From the NCBI GenBank assembly GCA_003136915.1, contig PLEB01000397.1, positions 1 to 7,326 on the forward strand: DNA of 7,326 nt, written 5' to 3'. The notes beneath the pieces are model-generated. The model was given only the letters and a program-made list of their open reading frames with translations. It ran no database searches and was not told the origin of the DNA. The translations under genes and the position numbers were made by a program. Source of the stretch: Chitinophagaceae bacterium (lineage in GTDB: Bacteria > Bacteroidota > Bacteroidia > Chitinophagales > Chitinophagaceae). Positions 1 through 5,866 of this stretch are shown piece after piece (within the stretch, counting starts at the first letter, position 1; each line of letters starts with the position of its first letter).

Positions 1-1
1 T

Positions 2-352
2 GAAGTAATTGCCTACCGGGCGAATTATATCTTCCTGGACGGATCAACACTATCCATGCCACAGGTCGACAGCCTCAAAAAACTTATCTTGCAAAAGGCT
101 ACCACAGGCGCTGCGTTTGATCAACTCTCCGATCAATATACCATGGATGGCAACACCACGCATGGCGATACCGGTTGGTTCTTCGGAATAGAAATGATGC
201 CTAAAGAATTCCAGGATGCTGTTGCGAATCATAAGGCAGGCGATATTTTCTTTGTGGATGTATCGGACAAGCAGTGGCATTATATTGTTAAAAAAACCTA
301 TGAAGACCAGGATAAAAAGGACATAACTGTGCTCCGCGCAAACGGAAGGTGA
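2..352 (+). CDS. Parvulin-type (PpiC/rotamase) peptidyl-prolyl isomerase, C-terminal part
   Basis: This is the 3' end of a gene whose start lies left of the window: the frame is open from base 2 and gives 116 residues before TGA at 350-352. The visible part fits a PpiC rotamase domain: a first strand (ANYIFLDG, residues 7-14), a helix with FDQLSDQYTMD (39-49), the HGDTGWF turn (54-60) that corresponds to the GGDLGWF signature, a MMPKEFQDAV helix (65-74), and a closing strand QWHYIVKKT (91-99) that matches the GYHIIKV end of the family. Such domains catalyse cis-trans isomerisation of prolyl bonds, usually as periplasmic or envelope chaperones (PrsA/SurA type). Whether this protein has a signal peptide or further domains cannot be seen. 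It converges with the hydrolase downstream, with 19 bases between the two stops. An internal ATG at 56 would cut off the first strand, so it is not the start. Confidence 0.85.
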   Translation, partial: EVIAYRANYIFLDGSTLSMPQVDSLKKLILQKATTGAAFDQLSDQYTMDGNTTHGDTGWFFGIEMMPKEFQDAVANHKAGDIFFVDVSDKQWHYIVKKTYEDQDKKDITVLRANGR

Positions 353-371
353 GGCACATCAACCGGATAAT

Positions 372-1148
372 TTATTTGTGCTGTCTGAACAGCCATTCCA
401 TCATCAATGGATCGCTATAAGCGCCAAGCCATGAAAAATGCCCCACTTCAGGATATTCAGTATATCCCGGATGTCCGCCAGCTCTTTTCAACGACTGAAG
501 CATCTCCAGAGAATATTCAGGGTTAACAGCAGGATCTTCCGCTCCAAGAAAAATCCAGATTGGCAAATGCATTATCGAGACAGCTTTCGAAATATCACCG
601 CCGCCACAAACAGGAACCGCAGCGGCAAACAGATCCGGATATCGTTCGATGGCGTCATAGGTCCCAAAGCCTCCCATGGAAAGGCCCGTGATATAGATCC
701 GGTTGCTGTCCACGGGCATCGTTTTTATTAATTTGCGAATAAGCCCTATTAAAAGCTCCATCGGTTTGGTCGGTGTGGGTTGCAAGCGTGATTCCCCCAC
801 GAGTTTTGCGCGGGAGAAATTAGACCAGCTCATTTTTTCGGGGCACTGTGGCGCAATAACCAGGGCAGGATGCAGCATCATATTCTGGTCTGTTGCAAAA
901 TTCATCACGCCCCATTTTAATTGGGCTTCGTTATCACTGCCACGCTCACCCGATCCGTGTAAAAAAATCACAAGCGGATATTTTCGCAAGGTGTCCGAAT
1001 CCGGGAAAAGCATCCTGTAATTGAGCGTATCGCCTTTATCATCACCATATTTATTATAGCTAAACCTTGAAGATTGTGAAAATGCCCAATGAATGTTGAG
1101 GCAAAAAAGAAATGCAGGAAGGCATGCAATTGATTTTAAAGGTTTCAT
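372..1148 (-). CDS. Secreted alpha/beta hydrolase (predicted peptidase/esterase, COG4099-like)
   Basis: The 258-residue product has an N-terminal signal peptide (basic MKPLK, hydrophobic stretch to about residue 23, likely cut near AFSQ-S), so it acts in the periplasm or outside the cell. The rest is a single alpha/beta-hydrolase domain: the oxyanion-side loop HGSGERG (64-70), the nucleophile elbow GLSMGG with Ser157, the acid Asp205 in GAEDPAVNP and the catalytic His237 in EVGHFSW. All three catalytic residues are present and in order. HGSGERG plus GLSMGG is typical of the prolyl-oligopeptidase-like, phospholipase/carboxylesterase-type proteins often named 'predicted peptidase'; the real substrate (an ester, for example on a sugar or lipid, or a peptide) cannot be told. 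The ATG start is preceded by an A-rich leader, usual for Bacteroidota. A stem-loop upstream suggests it is not read through from the monooxygenase gene. The length is normal and there is no sign of damage. Confidence 0.85.
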   Translation of the reverse strand: MKPLKSIACLPAFLFCLNIHWAFSQSSRFSYNKYGDDKGDTLNYRMLFPDSDTLRKYPLVIFLHGSGERGSDNEAQLKWGVMNFATDQNMMLHPALVIAPQCPEKMSWSNFSRAKLVGESRLQPTPTKPMELLIGLIRKLIKTMPVDSNRIYITGLSMGGFGTYDAIERYPDLFAAAVPVCGGGDISKAVSIMHLPIWIFLGAEDPAVNPEYSLEMLQSLKRAGGHPGYTEYPEVGHFSWLGAYSDPLMMEWLFRQHK

Positions 1149-1178
1149 CTTTTTGTTTTTATTGAGCTATTGTAATTA

Positions 1179-1222
1179 AAATTAAAAAGTATCGGGGAAA
1201 GTCTACAATTCATTTTTCCCCG
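1179..1222 (-). terminator. Intrinsic terminator candidate after the monooxygenase gene
   Basis: CGGGGAAA (1193-1200) and TTTCCCCG (1215-1222) form a perfect 8-bp stem with a 14-base loop. Read on the minus strand, the stem lies 35 bases after the monooxygenase stop and is followed by a T-rich tail (TACTTTTTAATTTT, 1191 down to about 1178). This is the layout of a rho-independent terminator and would end the lipocalin-MFS-monooxygenase transcripts before the hydrolase gene. The T tract is interrupted and starts two bases after the stem, so efficiency is uncertain. Confidence 0.55.
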
Positions 1223-1257
1223 CCGCGAACCTGAAAGCATATCAAAAGGCATCCATT

Positions 1258-2394
1258 CTATTTTTGCAAGGGATTTTCTTCCCCTGCAATATGCCTTGCA
1301 ATTTTCTGCGCGTCTGAGGCAATCTCCCGGATTTGGCCTGTCGGGCTGATCCAATAACCGCAGAAATACAAACCGTCTTTGCCAAAATATTTTTGCCTGC
1401 CCGCGCATACCTGTAAATCCTCGAAACGACGCTTGTCGACTTTAACTGTTTCAGTACAGTCCCGGTCATATCCGATGCCGGCAATAATGGCATCAAAAGC
1501 TTCTTTTTTACCGCCCTTGAAATAAATGGATTTGCCTTCGATGTGATCAATATCATCATAAATTTTTATGTGCCCTTCCCGGATATGTTGAATGGTGCCA
1601 ATGTCCAATATTGGAATATTCCCGTCTCTGCGAATTTCTTCCAGGGGACCGTAAGGCATTTTTTTGAGACCAAGTTTGGTAAGATCACCAATTAACCATT
1701 TGATCAGAGGGGAACTGATGGCATCGGCTACGCGTGGTGGAAGGCGGCTCAATAATATACTTAGTTCAAGAACTGGTACACCCAAAACATCCCTTGGAAT
1801 CACGTTCACAGGGGACCGAACCGACATAGAAGGTACTGACCCCTGTTCGTATAAATCAATTGCAATTTCGCAGGCCGAGTTACCAAAACCTACTACCAAA
1901 ACCTTTTGCCCTTTAAAATCTTTTCCTGTTTTGTATTCATAGCTGTGCAGGATTTTACCGGGAAATGTTTCCATCCCTTTGAAATCGATGCGTTTGGGTT
2001 TACTATAAGGGCCCGAAGCCATTATCACGTATTTTGATTTGAATGAGTCCTTCGTTGTTTCGGTAATCCAATATTCAGCTTCTTTCTTTACTGATAAGAC
2101 TTCCGTATTAAAAATCGGATTGATATTAAATTCTTTTTGATAATCGTCTAAGTAATCGACCACCTGTTGCCTTTCTGGATATCTGGGTATCGTTCTTCCA
2201 AACTTCTTATAGGGCAGATTCGAAAATCTTTTGCTAGTATGCAGGTGCAGGCGGTCGTAATGATTACGCCATGGCGCGCCCACCCGATTTTGTTTTTCAA
2301 TAATGATATATTCAATATTTTGTTTTTGCAATGAAGCTGCGGAAGCCAGGCCCGAAATGCTTGCGCCAATAATGAGTGTATTCGTTTGCCTCAC
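1258..2394 (-). CDS. Flavin-containing monooxygenase, YUCCA/CzcO-like
   Basis: This is an FAD- and NADPH-dependent monooxygenase of the class B flavoprotein type. With the GTG start at 2394 (378 residues) the order is: FAD-binding strand-turn TNTLIIGASISG (4-15), an Arg/His-rich stretch WRNHYDRLHLHT (42-53) typical of the YUCCA/CzcO branch, the FMO signature FPGKILHSYEY (144-154, fitting FxGxxxHxxxY), the NADPH-binding GFGNSA (169-174), GNIPILDIGTI (258-268), which closely resembles a block in plant YUCCA enzymes, and a C-terminal GLYFCGYW (341-348). The first turn reads GASISG, with Ser at the usual middle Gly. The frame stays open to a TTG at 2451, but the extra 19 residues do not look like the family and overlap a promoter-like element, so GTG 2394 or 2400 is preferred; the start is not certain. 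It lies 101 bases after the MFS gene on the same strand. The substrate is unknown; likely an amine, sulfide, ketone or keto acid. Confidence 0.85.
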   Translation of the reverse strand: MRQTNTLIIGASISGLASAASLQKQNIEYIIIEKQNRVGAPWRNHYDRLHLHTSKRFSNLPYKKFGRTIPRYPERQQVVDYLDDYQKEFNINPIFNTEVLSVKKEAEYWITETTKDSFKSKYVIMASGPYSKPKRIDFKGMETFPGKILHSYEYKTGKDFKGQKVLVVGFGNSACEIAIDLYEQGSVPSMSVRSPVNVIPRDVLGVPVLELSILLSRLPPRVADAISSPLIKWLIGDLTKLGLKKMPYGPLEEIRRDGNIPILDIGTIQHIREGHIKIYDDIDHIEGKSIYFKGGKKEAFDAIIAGIGYDRDCTETVKVDKRRFEDLQVCAGRQKYFGKDGLYFCGYWISPTGQIREIASDAQKIARHIAGEENPLQK

Positions 2395-2448
2395 AAGCAC
2401 ATTTTGATCAAGAGTATTCCAATATTGATATGTCTTCTGCCGTCGGAG

Positions 2449-2482
2449 CAAAAATAAAGGCTGAAACCATTAATAACATCAA
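2449..2482 (-). promoter_or_regulatory. Bacteroidota-type promoter candidate for the monooxygenase gene
   Basis: On the minus strand TATTTTTG (2456-2449) matches the -7 consensus TAnnTTTG at every fixed position. A TTG at 2482-2480 lies 23 bases upstream, at the long end of the spacing known for the -33 element. Transcription would begin near 2443-2440, downstream of the TTG codon at 2451, leaving GTG 2400 or 2394 as start. The region is AT-rich, so a chance match is possible. Confidence 0.35.
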
Positions 2483-2495
2483 TTCGTCTCTATAT

Positions 2496-3758
2496 TCATG
2501 CATTCGCTTCTATTAATGGAAGCGGTTTTTCCGGATCAATGGCCAACCAGAGAAGGCAACCCGTAAACAGTACGATTGCCAGCAAATAAAGAGGGTAATC
2601 GAAATGTTTCGTAACCTGCACAATCTTTCCAAAAATAAGGGCAAGAGAAAACGCGCCCATCTGTCCGAAAAAATTCATTGCGCCTGTAACTGTGCCTGCA
2701 TTGTTCCTGCCAATATCAGCGCATACAGCATATGATACCATCACACCAAACGAGAACGAAAAATTAGCGCCTATCAAACAGGAAGAGGTGATGGTATTGT
2801 TAGAAGAAATGGCAGCCATCAATATTAGAAAGCCGCAGGCTCCGAGACCAAGCATTCCGGTTAGCCTCCTGCTTTTTTTCAATCCATTCCGCTTTAGAAA
2901 CCAGTCGCCCGTTGCCCCTCCGGCAAGGAAACCGCCGACGCCAACTATGAAAAGAAGCGATGTGATCTCCTTCATCGCAGTCTCTGAAAAACCGCGGCCT
3001 TCCTGAAGGTAAACCGGCATCCATGCTATAAAAAAATAATTGGCCCACTGACAGCAGAAATACATAAGCATCAGCGGCCATAATGTGCTGTTGCGAAAAA
3101 TCAATTTCCATGGTACCAGATGTTGCTGATCTTTATGGCGCCATGACAATTCGATCATTTTCTTTTCCGGTTCAGGCATTGATTTCATTTGCGAAGGGAA
3201 ATCGCGGAACCATGAGTAACAAATCCAAACCCATACAACACCAAAGGAGCCAATAACAAAAAACGGAATCCTCCATCCATAGGCCGCTGCTATGGGTACA
3301 ATAATAAGCGGCGCAATGGCAGCACCCAACTGTGAGCCGATTCCCACCCATGATAATGCCTTCCCTGTTTCGCTCACTGGAAACCATCTCGATACCACGA
3401 GGATGCTATTGGGATAAGTGCCCGATTCGCCAGCGCCAAACAGAAAGCGGATGATAAGCAAGGCAATGAGGCCATTGACAAGCCCCGTAAGCGCAGTAAA
3501 GAGTGACCACAATAAAACGATCCGGATAAATACTTTCCTCGGCCCGATCCGGTCTCCCAACATTCCGGAAGGGATTTCAAAAACTGCATAGGCAAGTGCA
3601 AATGCTGCCAGCACCCAACCAAATTGTTCATTATCCAGATGAAGTGCAGATTTTATGCGAACGCCTACAATGGAAATGCAGATACGGTCCATATATGTAA
3701 GCGTAGTAAGGGAGCAAAGCAAAACAAGAACACGAAACCGGTATGGGATTGTTATCAT
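2496..3758 (-). CDS. MFS transporter, ACS (anion:cation symporter) family
   Basis: The 420-residue product is a 12-TM inner-membrane major facilitator. Family marks are YMDR in TM1 (22-25, the NYLDR-like position of ACS members), the loop 2-3 signature GDRIGPRKV (68-76), FGAGESGTYPN in TM4 (107-117, like the G-x-x-E-x-x-x-x-P motif of ACS transporters), YGWRIPFF (160-167), a charged central loop at about 184-216, and a second-half loop with GATGDWFLKR (281-290). ACS transporters usually carry organic anions such as hexuronates, glucarate, phthalate or tartrate with protons or sodium; the substrate here cannot be read. The ATG at 3758 shares its A with the stop of the upstream lipocalin-like gene (TGATG), so translation is probably coupled; a GTG directly before it (3761) is an alternative. 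The monooxygenase gene follows on the same strand, which suggests a shared role in uptake or export of its substrate or product. Confidence 0.88.
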   Translation of the reverse strand: MITIPYRFRVLVLLCSLTTLTYMDRICISIVGVRIKSALHLDNEQFGWVLAAFALAYAVFEIPSGMLGDRIGPRKVFIRIVLLWSLFTALTGLVNGLIALLIIRFLFGAGESGTYPNSILVVSRWFPVSETGKALSWVGIGSQLGAAIAPLIIVPIAAAYGWRIPFFVIGSFGVVWVWICYSWFRDFPSQMKSMPEPEKKMIELSWRHKDQQHLVPWKLIFRNSTLWPLMLMYFCCQWANYFFIAWMPVYLQEGRGFSETAMKEITSLLFIVGVGGFLAGGATGDWFLKRNGLKKSRRLTGMLGLGACGFLILMAAISSNNTITSSCLIGANFSFSFGVMVSYAVCADIGRNNAGTVTGAMNFFGQMGAFSLALIFGKIVQVTKHFDYPLYLLAIVLFTGCLLWLAIDPEKPLPLIEANA

Positions 3759-4231
3759 CACAACCTTGTGGCTGTCGATACCGTTTTGATTACCCTCGAA
3801 GGCGGAGAAACTATTGCCGTCGTCACCATAGTATTACCATGAATTGAGAAAGTAGAAGTTGTTGTAATGTTTCGGGGATTATATTGTGGTTCCAGGGTTA
3901 GGTTCAACTGATCGCCCGCTACGTTCCATCTTCCCTTCATGACAGTGATTTCTGAATTATTGGACGCAGAAAGAGTCATTATAAAAGTGTGATCCGCGAT
4001 GTAATCTATTTCTGAATTACCAACATCTTTCGAAAATTTTTCTTCTGTGGTTTTTCCTATTTGTTTAGCCAATTCCGCATTATAATAATCTTTAACCGAC
4101 ACTCCCTTCCATTTGCCAACAATAGCCTGAGCATTGCAATTTGTAAACAGTGAAAATCCTATGATAATGCAAGTAAAAACAAGCAAGGTTTTAAGTGTAA
4201 AGGCCTTGAATGTTGGAGATTGTGGCATCAT
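3758..4231 (-). CDS. Secreted lipocalin-like protein of unknown function
   Basis: The 157-residue product begins with a basic segment and a strong hydrophobic stretch (about 15-30), then TNCNAQ-A, a convincing signal peptidase I site near residue 35. Cys32 does not sit in a good lipobox (Asn at -1), so a free periplasmic or exported protein is more likely than a lipoprotein. The mature part starts with IVGKWKG (37-43), then DHTFIMTLSASNNSEI (80-95), KGRWNVAGDQLNLTL (99-113) and a final TVSTATRL strand. The pattern 'xGxW ... dgtF ... G.W...gd.L.l ... R' is that of the small lipocalin-like proteins common in Bacteroidota, which form a beta-barrel; their ligands are mostly unknown. It is the first gene of a likely operon with the MFS gene, with overlapping stop and start (TGATG). 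The ATG at 4231 is followed by another at 4228, and both fit. A poly-A leader precedes it. The fold call is by pattern, not alignment. Confidence 0.7.
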   Translation of the reverse strand: MMPQSPTFKAFTLKTLLVFTCIIIGFSLFTNCNAQAIVGKWKGVSVKDYYNAELAKQIGKTTEEKFSKDVGNSEIDYIADHTFIMTLSASNNSEITVMKGRWNVAGDQLNLTLEPQYNPRNITTTSTFSIHGNTMVTTAIVSPPSRVIKTVSTATRL

Positions 4232-4362
4232 TTTTTTAATTTATTTAGTCCTTTCCTTTTTTATCCTGAATCAGGTCATGGTTTCTTTCATTCATCCTAA
4301 GGGTTAGCTGATATTATTCTAAGTGCATCATTCTAAAGATATGAAAAAACAGACTTTGTAGC

Positions 4363-4376
4363 GCGAGAAATCTCGC
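4363..4376. repeat. Short GC-rich palindrome in an AT-rich gap
   Basis: GCGAGA (4363-4368) and TCTCGC (4371-4376) are perfect inverted copies around AA. The gap 4232-4413 has no other clear content. Read on the minus strand, the palindrome follows the DUF4760-like gene by about 37 bases, with a TTTTTT run 12 bases beyond it, so it may work as a weak terminator; it could also be a REP-like repeat with copies elsewhere in the genome. Confidence 0.35.
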
Positions 4377-4413
4377 AGGAGCTGGCTTTTGGTTTTTAGA
4401 TGACTTCTCTTAA

Positions 4414-4932
4414 TTAACGTGGAGCCGTTCCCGGCCCATGCGTTTCATAGAATGGTTTGCGCGGATTCTTTCGCATTCGTTCATCGATCCGTTCAGCGAG
4501 CCATTGGAAGTATTCTCCGAGAAAAGGATCCGGCTGCTTCTCACGTATGTCCTGAAATAATGTTTTGCATTTCCCCCATGCCAGCGTGACAAATGAACCA
4601 AGCGTCTTGTCTACGAGGTCAATATTTATTAGCCGTTCAGCTACAAGAATGCCGACCGATTCCATTTCCTGTGCAAATTGAGTAAGAGTAATCCGTTCCT
4701 TATCAGAAAGTGTCTTTAATCCATCGAGGCTTGCCGGCATGTCCCGATAAGTTATAAAATGCATGAGTTCTACAAATTCGCGTGTTTGAAATTCGCGCAA
4801 TGTTTCCAGGGTAAGGCGCTCACGGCGATCACGGGCCGCTACCCGCACCTGCGCAATCCCAAAGACCAGGCCGACTAAAAATGATAGCGCAAGTGCAAGA
4901 TTGGCAATGAGGGCAATTGTCTCGCTGGTCAT
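4414..4932 (-). CDS. DUF4760-like membrane-anchored protein, function unknown
   Basis: The 172-residue product has one hydrophobic helix (about 6-27), then a basic, strongly charged segment QVRVAARDRRERLTLETLREFQ (28-49), which places the rest in the cytoplasm. The remainder is predicted helical: REFVELMHFI, a short loop with ASLDGLKTLSDKERI, then FAQEMESVGILVAERLINIDLVDKTLGS (86-113), and a conserved-looking tail with DPFLGEYFQWLAERI (135-149) and RKPFYET (158-164). From memory this is the pattern of DUF4760-type proteins, which pair an N-terminal helix with a helical domain of unknown role. No enzyme motif is visible. It has its own gaps on both sides (over 180 bases), so it is probably transcribed alone. 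The start is the only ATG giving a complete membrane helix. Its codons are GC-rich compared with the kinase operon to the right. Confidence 0.75.
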   Translation of the reverse strand: MTSETIALIANLALALSFLVGLVFGIAQVRVAARDRRERLTLETLREFQTREFVELMHFITYRDMPASLDGLKTLSDKERITLTQFAQEMESVGILVAERLINIDLVDKTLGSFVTLAWGKCKTLFQDIREKQPDPFLGEYFQWLAERIDERMRKNPRKPFYETHGPGTAPR

Positions 4933-5006
4933 ACAGCTTTTTAAATTTATATAACAGTTAATTACCCGAAGTTAATCAATTGGAAGAAGTGGTGAGGACC
5001 GATGGA

Positions 5007-5033
5007 TTGATTTAATTTTTCCTATTATATTTA
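5007..5033 (+). promoter_or_regulatory. Promoter-like sequence ahead of the AlkD-like remnant
   Basis: TTG (5007-5009), 16 bases, then TATATTTA (5026-5033) match the Bacteroidota -33 and -7 elements at eight of the nine fixed positions (TAnnTTTG has A for the last G). The spacing is slightly short. It lies 18 bases before the ATG at 5052, so the promoter of the truncated gene may still be present. Confidence 0.3.
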
Positions 5034-5051
5034 GGTTGAAAAGAAATCATC

Positions 5052-5207
5052 ATGACCGTAAAAGAAATCATGAATGAACTCCGGTCCAGGGGCAAGGGGA
5101 ATGCTCGGCAAAAAGAAAAAAACCGTGAAATGCTGATGAAGCGGCCTCAACGCTTTATTATCTTATCCCTTACAATTTCGTTAATGACTTTTTCCCGAAG
5201 GTTCTGA
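5052..5207 (+). pseudogene. N-terminal remnant resembling an AlkD-type DNA alkylation repair gene
   Basis: From ATG 5052 the plus strand reads MTVKEIMNELRSRG, which I recognise as the start of the HEAT-repeat DNA alkylation repair proteins (AlkD-like, usually above 200 residues, typically M-T-x-K-E-I-M-x-x-L-x-S-x-G). After about 14 to 22 residues the likeness ends. The frame goes on as a basic tail to TGA at 5205-5207, running 61 bases into the 3' end of the convergent LytTR gene. The total is 51 residues, far too short to be the enzyme, so I take it as a gene cut off by a deletion or insertion near 5100-5147. It keeps a promoter-like sequence and a fair start. The match is short; a small unrelated ORF is the alternative. 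Confidence 0.35.
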
Positions 5208-5866
5208 CTGATTGTAATCTTCTCCTTCCCGATGTCTAAAATGTTGCCTTCTATGCTTCTGATTTTCGTTTTATTCACAATAAAAGATTTGTGCACCTTA
5301 ATGAATATATCAGAAGGCAATTGTTCTTCCATGCTCTTGATCGTAATGTAAACCATCATTTTTTTTGCATTTGTGTAAAGCATTACATAATTCAGCATGG
5401 CTTCGGCATACAACAAATCATCGTAAAATACTTTTTCGATTTGATTATTGCATTTTACAAAAAAATGATCATCTGCCTTATGCGGTAGGATTTGAGATAT
5501 TTTTTTTAATTCCCTTATTTCTTTTGCCTTATTACATGCTTTTAGAAAGCGGTCAAAGGCAATAGGCTTTACTAAATAATCCAAAACGTCCAATCCGTAG
5601 GCTTCCACTGCGTACTGAGCATATGCAGTAGTCATAATAATATTTGCATTGGTCTTTGAACTTTTCAAAAAATCAATACCATTTATTTTTGGCATGTTGA
5701 TATCTAAAAATATGATATCAATATCGCCGTCATTTAGCAATTTCATTGCCTTTAAAGGATTTTCTGCGTGGCCCGTCAGCTCCAAATAATCTATTTCCTC
5801 AATGAATTCCTGCAAAAGTTTTCTTGCAACGGGTTCATCATCAATTACGATACACTTTAATTTCAT
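5147..5866 (-). CDS. LytTR-family response regulator (LytR/AlgR type)
   Basis: The 239-residue DNA-binding response regulator has a receiver domain with acidic pair Asp9/Asp10 (VIDDEP), phospho-acceptor Asp55 (FLDINMP), Thr79/Thr80 and Lys100-Pro101 (YLVKPI), so the phosphorylation site is complete. After a linker (about 113-132) comes a LytTR domain (133-235) with FFVKCNNQIEKVFYDDLLYAEAMLNYV-like first strands and HKSFIVNKTKI (192-202), which bind DNA as direct repeats of about 10 bp. The ATG at 5866 overlaps the kinase stop as ATGA, which fixes the start; a TTG at 5875 is open but less likely. It is the second gene of a kinase-regulator operon. Its 3' end overlaps the AlkD-like remnant on the other strand. 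DNA here is AT-rich compared with genes left of 5000. Targets are unknown; the divergent doxX-like gene is the first candidate. Confidence 0.93.
   Translation of the reverse strand: MKLKCIVIDDEPVARKLLQEFIEEIDYLELTGHAENPLKAMKLLNDGDIDIIFLDINMPKINGIDFLKSSKTNANIIMTTAYAQYAVEAYGLDVLDYLVKPIAFDRFLKACNKAKEIRELKKISQILPHKADDHFFVKCNNQIEKVFYDDLLYAEAMLNYVMLYTNAKKMMVYITIKSMEEQLPSDIFIKVHKSFIVNKTKIRSIEGNILDIGKEKITISQNLREKVINEIVRDKIIKR

Noticed and set aside
50..280. Minus-strand ORF of 76 codons opposite the parvulin gene
   Set aside because: It is the antisense shadow of a frame with clear family motifs, with no start signal or recognisable domain of its own.
354..381. GCACA/TGTGC pair across the convergent stops of the parvulin and hydrolase genes
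   Set aside because: A 5-bp stem with an 18-base loop and no T-run is not a convincing bidirectional terminator.
2148..2369. Minus-strand ORF inside the monooxygenase gene in another frame
   Set aside because: Low-complexity, no motif, and the overlapping frame carries the conserved FAD and FMO motifs.
2800..3631. Several minus-strand ORFs of 71-103 codons within the MFS gene
   Set aside because: All lie in alternative frames of a gene with intact MFS signatures and no frameshift.
4265..4275. CCTGA-A-TCAGG palindrome upstream of the lipocalin-like gene
   Set aside because: Too short to call an operator without a second copy or conservation data.
4316..4336. Direct repeat ATTCTAA with a 14-bp period
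   Set aside because: Seven AT-rich bases twice in an AT-rich gap is weak, and no adjacent promoter gives it meaning.
5105..5146. T-rich run after the LytTR gene on the minus strand as a terminator
   Set aside because: The T-run is present but only 3 bp of stem can be paired ahead of it.
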